Shown here in pieces: positions 15,626 through 22,328 of a stretch of DNA of 64,000 nucleotides (positions are counted from its first letter, which is position 1; each line of letters starts with the position of its first letter). The DNA is taken from contig NZ_JAOSZE010000018.1 of NCBI RefSeq assembly GCF_025630775.1, positions 1 to 64,000 on the forward strand. The letters are read 5' to 3'. The position numbers were made by a program, and so were the translations under genes. The stretch comes from Actinoplanes sp. KI2. Its GTDB lineage: Bacteria > Actinomycetota > Actinomycetes > Mycobacteriales > Micromonosporaceae. The notes beneath the pieces are model-generated. The model was not told the origin of the DNA. It did no database searches and worked only from the letters and a program-made list of their open reading frames with translations.

Positions 15626-16180
15626 ATGGGAATCCGCTCGTTGCTGCGGCGGCTGGGCTGGCACCGCAACCCGCTGCGCCGTGGGTCGGACCGGGTGGAG
15701 GCATGGCTGAACGCCGTGCTGCTGATCACGCTCGCGCTGGCCGGCTCGGCGATGGCCGTCGGCACGTCGCGCGGCGCGTACCGCGCGGAGGAGAAGGCCG
15801 CGGCGTGGGACCGCACGCACCGGTTCGAGGTGTGGGCGGTGCTGGTGAGCAAGCCGGCCGCGCCGCAGGGCACCGCGCAGGCCCGGTGGAAGGCGCCGGA
15901 CGGTTCGCCGCGCACCGGACCGGTCACGGCGGCGCTGAGCACCGCGGCCGGCGCGTGGGTGCCGATCTGGGTGGACGAGACCGGCGCGGTGAGCACCGCG
16001 CCGCCGCACCACAGCCCCGCCACGCACGCGGCCGGGGTCGGGGCGGTCACCCTCCTGCTGGTCGCCGCGGCGCTGGCCGCGATCTGGCTCTTCTGCCGCC
16101 GGCTGCTCGACCGGCAGCGGCTGCGCACCTGGCAGGACGAATGGCTGGAGGTCGGCCCCCGGTGGTCCAAGTACCGCTGA
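15626..16180 (+). CDS. Rv1733c-family membrane protein
   Basis: A 184-residue protein with two membrane helices, one at about 27-45 (LNAVLLITLALAGSAMAVG) and one near 138-158 (VGAVTLLLVAAALAAIWLF), and an extracytoplasmic domain between them. The features of the Mycobacterium tuberculosis Rv1733c family are present: N-terminal NPLRRGSDRVEAW, the SRGAYRAEEKAAAWDRT helix, a beta-rich centre with VPIWVDETGAVS, and a C-terminal LLDRQRLRTWQDEW. In M. tuberculosis Rv1733c belongs to the DosR dormancy regulon, although no DosR-type box was seen here. It follows the lipoprotein by five nt and probably shares its site D promoter. Confidence 0.85.
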   Translation: MGIRSLLRRLGWHRNPLRRGSDRVEAWLNAVLLITLALAGSAMAVGTSRGAYRAEEKAAAWDRTHRFEVWAVLVSKPAAPQGTAQARWKAPDGSPRTGPVTAALSTAAGAWVPIWVDETGAVSTAPPHHSPATHAAGVGAVTLLLVAAALAAIWLFCRRLLDRQRLRTWQDEWLEVGPRWSKYR

Positions 16181-16201
16181 GGGCCGGCCTCCGGCGCGCT
16201 G

Positions 16202-16630
16202 TCAGGAAGCCACGTCCGCGTACTTGAGGTCGTTGACGACGTCCTGGAAGTGCTCGGCCTCGTCCGGGCAGTAGACCTTGACGATCAGCAGGACGCCCTG
16301 GGTGGCCTTGTTGTCCGCGATGACCGGCCGCATGCCCGGCCCGGCGGCGCCGTTGGTGAGCTGCCCGTACAGGATGCTCTTGGCCAGCGCGTTGGCCGGC
16401 GCCGCGCAGACCGGGCCGCCGTCGTCGCCCAGCACGTTGTAGATCTGCTGGGCGTCGGGGACCGGCAGGCCGGCCTGTGCCAGCTCGGTGCTGAGCTGGG
16501 TGGCCTTGTCGACCGCCGCCTGGTTCTTCTTGTCCGTGTGGAAGACCGCCACGGACACGATCATCAGGCCGAGGAAGAAGACCCCGATGACCAGCCAGGT
16601 CACCTTGCGCTCGCGGTGCTTGTCCATCAT
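16202..16630 (-). CDS. Membrane-anchored hypothetical protein
   Basis: A 142-residue protein with a short basic cytoplasmic start (MMDKHRERKVTW), one hydrophobic helix at about 12-30 (LVIGVFFLGLMIVSVAVF) and a periplasm-side domain of about 110 residues. Two Cys residues (VCAAP, VYCPDE) could pair. I do not recognise the family. The ATG overlaps the stop of the GadC-like permease gene (ATGA at 16627-16630), so it is translated with the permease and may be an accessory subunit (inference). A second ATG follows immediately. It converges on the Rv1733c-type gene with only about 20 bp between the stops. Confidence 0.7.
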   Translation of the reverse strand: MMDKHRERKVTWLVIGVFFLGLMIVSVAVFHTDKKNQAAVDKATQLSTELAQAGLPVPDAQQIYNVLGDDGGPVCAAPANALAKSILYGQLTNGAAGPGMRPVIADNKATQGVLLIVKVYCPDEAEHFQDVVNDLKYADVAS

Positions 16631-18111
16631 GACTGCGCCACCTCCGCCTCGGGGTCGGCCGTCTCCGCGTCCGCCGTCTTCCACGACGGCTTGCGGGCCC
16701 GGTAGAACAGGAACGGCACGAGCAGGCCGAGGCCGAGCGCGCCGACCGCGACGATCAGGAAGTAGATCCACGGGTTGCCGCCGCCGAACTGCGACGGCGG
16801 GATGAAGCCGATCAGCAGCGCGGCGAGGGAGGCCGCGAAGCCGACGCCGCACAGCCCGACCAGCATCGGCGCCTTGTAGCCGCGCGGGTGGTCCGGCTGG
16901 CTGCGGCGCAGCCGCACCGCGGCCACGAACATCAGCAGGTAGACGATCAGGTACACCTGCGTGGTGATCACCGAGAAGATCCAGTACACGCTGGAGACGT
17001 CCGGGATGAGCGCGTAGCCGAGCGCGATCACCGTGGTGATCAGGCCCTGGGTGACCAGGATGTTCTGCTGCACGCCGTGCTTGTTGAGCTTCTGCAGGAA
17101 CGGCGGCAGGTAGCCCTCCTGGCGCGAGATCAGCAGCAGGCCCTTGGACGGCCCGGCCAGCCAGGTGAGCATCCCGCCCAGCGAGGCGGCCACCAGCATG
17201 ATGCCGACGATCGGGGTCAGCCAGGTGGAGCCGAACTGGGCGAACATCGCGTCGAAGGCCTGCATCACGCCCGCGGTCAGCGACAGCTGGTCGGCCGGGA
17301 CCACCCAGCTGATCGCCAGCGCCGGCAAGATGAAGATCAGCAGAACCAGGCCCATGGCCAGGAACATCGACTTCGGGAACTCCTTGCCCGGGTTCCGCAG
17401 CGAGCCGACGTGCACCGCGTTCATCTCCATGCCGGAGTACGACAGGAAGTTGTTGACGATCAGCACCAGGCTGGACAGGCCCGCCCAGGCCGGCAACAGG
17501 TGACCGGCGTCCATCGGCGCCGCGGACTCGTTGCCCTGACCGAGAAAGACCACGCCGAGCGTCACCAGCACCACGCCGGGGATCAGCGTGCCGATGATCA
17601 GCCCACCGCTGGCCAGGCCGGCCACCGACCCGGTGCCGCGGGACGACACCCAGACGCCGGTCCAGTAGCAGACCATGATGACGATCGCGGTCCACAGACC
17701 GTTGGAGGCCAGCTCCGGGTTGATCACGTACGCGAGGGTGCTGGCCACGAAGCCGAGCAGGCTCGGGTAGTAGAAGATCGTCATCGCGAACTGGCACCAG
17801 ACCGCGAGGAAGCCCATCGGCTTCGACAGGCCCTGGCTCACCCAGTTGTAGACGCCGCCGGACCAGCCCGAGGCCAGCTCCGCCGAGACCAGCGAGGTCG
17901 GCAGCAGGAACACGATGGCCGGCACGATGTACAGGAAGATGCAGGCCAGGCCGTACACGGCCATCGTCGGTGCGGCGCGCAGGCTGGCCACCGAGCTGGT
18001 GGTCATCAGGGCCAGCGCGATCCAGGAGATGTAGTGGATGGGTTTCGGCTTGGCAGCCGCGGGTGTGGCGGCCGCGGGTACCCCTCGAGCGGGCACGTCC
18101 ATCGCGCTCAC
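16627..18111 (-). CDS. APC-family amino acid permease, GadC-like
   Basis: 494 residues from GTG 18111, with AAAGGAG five nt upstream. Twelve hydrophobic segments are visible. The N-terminal region follows the glutamate:GABA antiporter pattern: an APTMAVYG loop in the first helix, then AELASGWSGGVYNWVS in TM2-TM3; later NFLSYSGMEMNAVHVGSLRNPGKEFPK and GPSKGLLLISRQEGYLPPFL are typical of the family. It probably exchanges or imports an amino acid. It sits divergent from glnII, a glutamine synthetase, which fits a role in glutamate or related amino acid transport. Site E is 65 nt upstream, and a GlnR-like box (18189-18218) lies in the same gap. A membrane-anchored gene is coupled downstream. Confidence 0.88.
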   Translation of the reverse strand: MSAMDVPARGVPAAATPAAAKPKPIHYISWIALALMTTSSVASLRAAPTMAVYGLACIFLYIVPAIVFLLPTSLVSAELASGWSGGVYNWVSQGLSKPMGFLAVWCQFAMTIFYYPSLLGFVASTLAYVINPELASNGLWTAIVIMVCYWTGVWVSSRGTGSVAGLASGGLIIGTLIPGVVLVTLGVVFLGQGNESAAPMDAGHLLPAWAGLSSLVLIVNNFLSYSGMEMNAVHVGSLRNPGKEFPKSMFLAMGLVLLIFILPALAISWVVPADQLSLTAGVMQAFDAMFAQFGSTWLTPIVGIMLVAASLGGMLTWLAGPSKGLLLISRQEGYLPPFLQKLNKHGVQQNILVTQGLITTVIALGYALIPDVSSVYWIFSVITTQVYLIVYLLMFVAAVRLRRSQPDHPRGYKAPMLVGLCGVGFAASLAALLIGFIPPSQFGGGNPWIYFLIVAVGALGLGLLVPFLFYRARKPSWKTADAETADPEAEVAQS

Positions 18112-18175
18112 GCCGGCTCCTTTCCGACAGAGTGACCGATTCTCGAATCATCGGCGGGGGTCGTTGATCGAGACC

Positions 18176-18192
18176 TCATCCCTGGCGAGTTA
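18176..18192. promoter_or_regulatory. Dyad site E (TCATCC-N5-GAGTTA)
   Basis: TCATCC (18176-18181), spacer CTGGC, then GAGTTA (18187-18192), two mismatches from symmetry; the extended left side GAGACCTCATCC resembles site D. It lies 65 nt upstream of the permease start, as expected from the other sites. Its right arm overlaps the GlnR-like box. Weakest of the five. Confidence 0.45.
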
Positions 18193-18218
18193 ACGGTCCG
18201 TGTTTCGCGCGTGTTAAC
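18189..18218 (-). promoter_or_regulatory. GlnR-like box in the glnII/permease gap
   Basis: Read on the minus strand: GTTAAC (18218-18213), six nt, GAAAC (18206-18202), seven nt, GTTAAC (18194-18189). The GTnAC-n6-GAAAC half-site pair is the published GlnR pattern of Streptomyces, whose glnII is a known GlnR target. The distance to the glnII start (128 nt) is suitable for control of glnII, the permease or both. Confidence 0.5.
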
Positions 18219-18345
18219 GCGGAGCGTGACATCACACACGCCCTCCGACACGCGCGGCCAGCAAGATCGACTAGATATCATTCGGCAGCCGCGCCAGTGT
18301 CGTCCGGCGATTTCCCATTGCCACGCTTCGATGCTTGGAGACACC

Positions 18346-19353
18346 ATGGCGTTCAAGGCCGAGTACATCTGGGTGGACGGCACGCAGCCGACCGCCAAGC
18401 TGCGCAGCAAGACGAAGATCGTCGACTCCGTGGACGACCTGCCGATCTGGGGCTTCGACGGCTCGAGCACCAACCAGGCGCCCGGCGACAAGTCCGACTG
18501 CGTGCTCAAGCCGGTCTTCACCTGTCCGGACCCGATCCGCGGCGGCGGCAACGTGCTGGTGCTGTGCGAGGTGCTGCTGATCGACGGCACCCCGCACCCG
18601 ACCAACACCCGCGCCGCCTGCGCCGAGACGGCGGAGAAGTTCGCCGGCCAGGAGCCGATCTTCGGCATCGAGCAGGAGTACACCTTCTTCCAGGACGGGC
18701 GCCCGCTCGGCTTCCCGCTGGGCGGCGGATTCCCGGCCCCGCAGGGCGGCTATTACTGCGGCGTCGGCGCGGACGAGGTCTTCGGCCGCGACATCGTCGA
18801 GAAGCACATGGACCTGTGCCTGCAGGCCGGCCTGCACCTGTCCGGCATCAACGCCGAGGTCATGCCCGGCCAGTGGGAGTTCCAGATCGGCCCGGTCGGC
18901 GCGCCGCAGGTCGCCGACGAGCTGTGGGTGGCCCGCTGGCTGCTCTACCGCGTCGCCGAGGACTTCGGTGTGGCCGCCACCCTCGACCCGAAGCCGGTCA
19001 AGGGCGACTGGAACGGCGCCGGCGCGCACACCAACTTCTCCACCAACGCGATGCGCGAGGACTACAAGGCGATCCTCACGGCCTGCGAGGCGCTCGGCGG
19101 CGAGGGCAAGGTCGACGAGCACATCGCCGGCTACGGTGCCGACATCGAGCACCGCCTCACCGGCATGCACGAGACCGCGCCGTGGAGCGAGTACAGCTAC
19201 GGCGTCTCCGACCGGGGCGCGTCGGTGCGTATCCCGTGGCAGGTGGAGAAGGACGGCAAGGGCTACATCGAGGATCGCCGCCCGAACGCCAACTGCGACC
19301 CGTACGTCACCACCCGGCTGATCATCAACACCTGCTGCTCGGCCCTGGCCTGA
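18346..19353 (+). CDS. glnII: Glutamine synthetase, type II (eukaryote-like)
   Basis: 335 residues from ATG 18346, with GGAG five nt upstream. It makes glutamine from glutamate, ammonia and ATP in the cytoplasm. The short type II form is recognised by AEYIWVDGTQPTAKLRSKT at the N-terminus, GFDGSSTNQAPG, FGIEQEYTFF (metal-binding Glu), PGQWEFQIGP, NGAGAHTNFSTNAMR (ATP/ammonia site) and SVRIPWQV. Length is typical of GSII and much shorter than type I. Type II enzymes occur in plants, animals, Rhizobiales and actinomycetes; in Streptomyces glnII is controlled by GlnR. A GlnR-like box lies upstream, and a formylglutamate-type hydrolase follows at 31 nt, consistent with nitrogen metabolism. Confidence 0.96.
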   Translation: MAFKAEYIWVDGTQPTAKLRSKTKIVDSVDDLPIWGFDGSSTNQAPGDKSDCVLKPVFTCPDPIRGGGNVLVLCEVLLIDGTPHPTNTRAACAETAEKFAGQEPIFGIEQEYTFFQDGRPLGFPLGGGFPAPQGGYYCGVGADEVFGRDIVEKHMDLCLQAGLHLSGINAEVMPGQWEFQIGPVGAPQVADELWVARWLLYRVAEDFGVAATLDPKPVKGDWNGAGAHTNFSTNAMREDYKAILTACEALGGEGKVDEHIAGYGADIEHRLTGMHETAPWSEYSYGVSDRGASVRIPWQVEKDGKGYIEDRRPNANCDPYVTTRLIINTCCSALA

Positions 19354-19384
19354 GCCGCCGGCGCGCGGCGTAGGCTGCCGGGCG

Positions 19385-20212
19385 ATGATCTTCGACATCA
19401 CGCCCGGCGCCTCGGCGTCGCCGGTGATCCTGCACGTCCCGCACGCGTCCCGGGCGATCACCCCGGAGGCGCGCGCGGGCCTGCTGGTCACCGATGCGCA
19501 GCTGGGGGAGGAGCTGGACCACCTCACCGACGCGCACACCGATCTGATCGCGGCCCGGGCGGCCGGCCTCGCGCACGAGCGGCCCTGGACGTTCGCGAAC
19601 CGCTGGTCGCGCCTGGTGGTCGATCCCGAGCGTTTCCCGGACGACCGCGAGGAGATGCGGGCGGTCGGCATGGGCGCCGTCTACACGGCCGGCTTCGCGG
19701 GCCGCAAGCTTCGCGACGACGACGGCGTACGGGATGAAGCCCTGCTCCGGACGCACTTCGTGCCGTACTCGGCGGCCCTCGCGGGACTGGTGGCCGACCG
19801 GCTGGCGGCGGTCGGCCGGGCGGTCATTGTGGACGTCCACTCCTACGCGACGGTGCTCCTCCCGTACGAAATCCATCGCGAAGGCGCCCGCCCAGCGGTC
19901 TGTCTCGGCACGGACCGCGACCACACGCCCGGCTGGCTGCTGACCGCCGCGCAGGCGGCGTTCCCGGAGCATGCGCTGAACACGCCGTTCGCCGGCTGCT
20001 ACGTGCCGCTCGACTACTACGGCACCGACCCGCGCGTCGCCGCGCTGATGATCGAGATCCGCCGCGACGGCTACATGACCGAGCCCGGCGGGCCGCCGCA
20101 CGCGGGCCTGGACCGGCTGGCCGCCGCCCTGGCCGCCCTGATCGACTCGGTGTCCGGACCAGCGCCATCCGGTGGCCCGCCCGGCAACCAGGGTCAGCGG
20201 CGCACCCGGTAG
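19385..20212 (+). CDS. N-formylglutamate amidohydrolase-family protein
   Basis: A 275-residue protein. The family pattern is: VILHVPHASRAITPEA (His of the metal site) near residue 17, ELDHLTDAHTDLIA, ANRWSRLVVDPERFPDD, VIVDVHSYA (second metal motif DxHS) and NTPFAGCYVPLDYYG with IEIRRDGYM at the end. In histidine degradation the enzyme releases formate from N-formylglutamate to give glutamate; family members also act on other N-acyl compounds, so the substrate is not certain. No other hut genes are nearby; the tie here is to glnII, 31 nt upstream. The final 19 bp overlap the convergent RibD-type gene. An Arg-rich tail follows the family domain. Confidence 0.8.
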   Translation: MIFDITPGASASPVILHVPHASRAITPEARAGLLVTDAQLGEELDHLTDAHTDLIAARAAGLAHERPWTFANRWSRLVVDPERFPDDREEMRAVGMGAVYTAGFAGRKLRDDDGVRDEALLRTHFVPYSAALAGLVADRLAAVGRAVIVDVHSYATVLLPYEIHREGARPAVCLGTDRDHTPGWLLTAAQAAFPEHALNTPFAGCYVPLDYYGTDPRVAALMIEIRRDGYMTEPGGPPHAGLDRLAAALAALIDSVSGPAPSGGPPGNQGQRRTR

Positions 20213-20775
20213 CGCAGGTGCAGCACCCGGTTGCCCGCAATCACCACGTCCGGATCCGCCAGCAGGTGCTGCGCGTCGACCGATCCGAAGTAGCGCTTGC
20301 CGGACCCGAACACGACGGGTACGACGTCCATCCGCACCTCGTCGACCAGGCCCGCGGCGAGCACCTGGCCACCGACGTCGCCGGCGGCGACCTCGACCAT
20401 GCGGTCACCCGCGAGCTCCTGCGCCTTGGCCACGGCTGCCTCGACGCCGTCGACGAAGTGGAACGGCGCCTCGGGGTGCCAGCCCTCGGGCCTCGGCCGG
20501 TGCGTCACGACGACCATGTGGTCCATCCCGCCGGGCGGCTTCCCGTCCCAGCCGTCCGTCATGTCGAAGACGTGGCGGCCGACGACGGTCACCCCGATCT
20601 GGTCCCAGTACGGCCGGATGTAGTCGTAGGACGTCTGCGACACCTTCAGCTGGCCGCTCTCGTCCAGCGGGACGTCGCCGCTGGTCAACCAGTCGAACAG
20701 CGGCCCGGGCTGGTCGTTGTCGTCCGCGACGAAGCCGTCCACCGACACCGAGCTGTATATGACCACCTTGCCCAC
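20194..20775 (-). CDS. Dihydrofolate reductase-like (RibD C-terminal domain) protein
   Basis: 193 residues from GTG 20775, preceded by AGGAGAG. The RibD_C/DHFR-like fold is indicated by VVIYSSVSVDGFVAD at the N-terminus, GVTVVGRHVFDMTDGW, VVVTHRP, and AAGDVGGQVLAAGLVDEVRMDVVPVV, the usual NADPH-binding end. These proteins are NAD(P)H-dependent reductases of unknown substrate; they are distinct from FolA and RibD itself. In actinomycetes they are often found near AraC-type regulators, as here. It converges with the amidohydrolase gene (19-bp overlap) and is the last gene of the VOC-AraC-RibD run on the minus strand. Confidence 0.85.
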   Translation of the reverse strand: MGKVVIYSSVSVDGFVADDNDQPGPLFDWLTSGDVPLDESGQLKVSQTSYDYIRPYWDQIGVTVVGRHVFDMTDGWDGKPPGGMDHMVVVTHRPRPEGWHPEAPFHFVDGVEAAVAKAQELAGDRMVEVAAGDVGGQVLAAGLVDEVRMDVVPVVFGSGKRYFGSVDAQHLLADPDVVIAGNRVLHLRYRVRR

Positions 20776-20838
20776 GGGCTCTCCTCTGCTGGGATGCCCT
20801 CAAGTTAGCGTCTCGTGAGCGGTCGCTCTTGTAGGTAA

Positions 20839-21711
20839 TCAATCGGCCGGCAGCGACCAGCCGTCCAGCACGTGGCCGGGATGTTCGCGCAGGAACCGCC
20901 GCCGGACGTCGGCGTAGCGGGTCGGCGTGAGCCCGGTGAACGCCCGGAACTCGTGACCGAAGTGGGCCTGGTCGAAGTAGCCGGCGCCACCGGCGACGTC
21001 GGCCCAGTCGATCGGTCCGGCGAAGTCGATCGTCAGCAGGGTGGCGGCGAGGCGCTGGGTGCGGGCCAGCCGCTTCGGCGTGACGCCGACGAGCTCCTTG
21101 AACCGCTGTGCCAGATGAGTGCTGCTGACACCGGCTGCGACGGTCAGGTCGCCGATCGCCACCGTCCCGCCGGTCGCCGCGATGACGCTGCTCGTACGGC
21201 GGACCAGCCCCAGGCCGGCGGTCGCGCAGAGCCGCCGCATCAGCTCCTCCTCGAGCAGCGTCAGCATCTCGTGCGGTCCGGCCGCCGTGGCCAGCCGGTC
21301 GCGCAGCTCGGCAACGGCGGGGCGGCCCCAAACCTGTTCCACCGTCACCGGCCGGTCACGCAGCTCGGCCGCGGGCATCGGCAGGAACGGCGCCAGCCCC
21401 CACGGCTTGAGGTGCACGCCGACGGACCGGGTCCGGGGTGGGTAGCCGAACTCGAACGCGCGGGTGGGCACGGTGACCGCGCAGCCGTCGGCATACTCGG
21501 CCGTCTCGATGTCGGTGCCGGCGCGGATGCGGAACGGCGGCCCGAGGTTGACGATGAGCAACGCCGCCGGCATCGGCGGCAGCGTCAGCCGGGCGTACGG
21601 CGGCGCACCCGCCAGGTAGTAGAGGTCGTCGATCAGCCCGTCCAGCGGCGGTCGCGGCACTCTGGACACGTACTCCACGCCCACAGCATCGCCGACACCC
21701 CGCGAGAGCAT
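20839..21711 (-). CDS. AraC-family transcriptional regulator
   Basis: 290 residues from ATG 21711; a GTG at 21678 is also possible. The N-terminal part (about 15-140) resembles the DUF6597-type sensor found in many actinobacterial AraC proteins (DGLIDDLYYLAG, PHEMLTLLEEEL). The C-terminal part holds two helix-turn-helix motifs: AIGDLTVAAGVSSTHLAQRF and WADVAGGAGYFDQAHFGHEFR, with the F-x-x-x-x-G-x-(T/S)-P signature GLTPTRY. It probably controls its neighbours: a VOC protein 11 nt upstream and the RibD-type reductase downstream, all on the minus strand. Confidence 0.9.
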   Translation of the reverse strand: MLSRGVGDAVGVEYVSRVPRPPLDGLIDDLYYLAGAPPYARLTLPPMPAALLIVNLGPPFRIRAGTDIETAEYADGCAVTVPTRAFEFGYPPRTRSVGVHLKPWGLAPFLPMPAAELRDRPVTVEQVWGRPAVAELRDRLATAAGPHEMLTLLEEELMRRLCATAGLGLVRRTSSVIAATGGTVAIGDLTVAAGVSSTHLAQRFKELVGVTPKRLARTQRLAATLLTIDFAGPIDWADVAGGAGYFDQAHFGHEFRAFTGLTPTRYADVRRRFLREHPGHVLDGWSLPAD

Positions 21712-21721
21712 CGGCTCGGGG

Positions 21722-22240
21722 TCAGCCGGTGACCGGCCGGCTGACGCCGGTGGAAGCCCGGCCGCTCAGCTCCCGATCGAGGGTCTCCTGCGCCTCCCGC
21801 ATCGCCTCGGCGTAGCGCGGCTCGGCCAGCCGCCGCAGGCCGACCTCGACCGGCACGTCCTCGACCACGGCACTGATCCACCAGATGTTCCCGAACGGAT
21901 CCCGCACCCGGCCGCCCCGCTGCCCGAACGCCTGCGTGGCCGGCGCCGTCACCACCGCGGCACCGGCCGCGACGGCTCGCTCGACGGCCGCGTCCGCGTC
22001 GTCGACGAACACCCGCAGCAGCGACGGCATCGCCGGCCAGCCGTCCCGGCGATCGAACGCCAGCAGCACGGTGTCGCCCACCCGGATCTCGGCATGCCCG
22101 ATCGACCCGTCCTCGAGCGGCACCCGCCCCAGCTCAACCCCGCCGAACACGGCGGCCACAAACTCCAGCAGCTTCCCGGTGTCCGGCGTGACCACCCACG
22201 GCGCGACACTCGTGTACCCGGCGGGCGCGGTGCTCTCCAC
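21722..22240 (-). CDS. VOC-family (glyoxalase/bleomycin resistance-like) protein
   Basis: 172 residues from GTG 22240, preceded by AGGAGAG. The vicinal oxygen chelate fold is indicated by SVAPWVVTPDTGKLLEFVAAVFGG at the start, GHAEIRVGDTVLLAF and a second beta-alpha-beta unit with RVRDPFGNIWWISAVVE, the usual metal/edge motif. It resembles PhnB-like single-domain VOC proteins that bind hydrophobic or reactive small molecules. A C-terminal extension (about 135-172) rich in Arg and Glu lies outside the fold. It is the first gene of a three-gene minus-strand run with an AraC regulator and a RibD-type reductase, so detoxification or resistance is plausible. Confidence 0.85.
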   Translation of the reverse strand: MESTAPAGYTSVAPWVVTPDTGKLLEFVAAVFGGVELGRVPLEDGSIGHAEIRVGDTVLLAFDRRDGWPAMPSLLRVFVDDADAAVERAVAAGAAVVTAPATQAFGQRGGRVRDPFGNIWWISAVVEDVPVEVGLRRLAEPRYAEAMREAQETLDRELSGRASTGVSRPVTG

Positions 22241-22328
22241 GACAGCTCTCCTGTCTCAGGTAGCGGATGCGCACCACGCTAAGCCGCATTGTTGCCAGTT
22301 TCTGTCCGGAACGACCCGGCTCGGCGCC

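Noticed and set aside
6957-18345. DosR-type boxes for the Rv1733c-type, ATPase and DUF7144 genes
   Set aside because: No GGGACT...AGTCCC-type palindrome was found in the promoter gaps; only the TCATCC-N5-GGRTGA dyad recurs.
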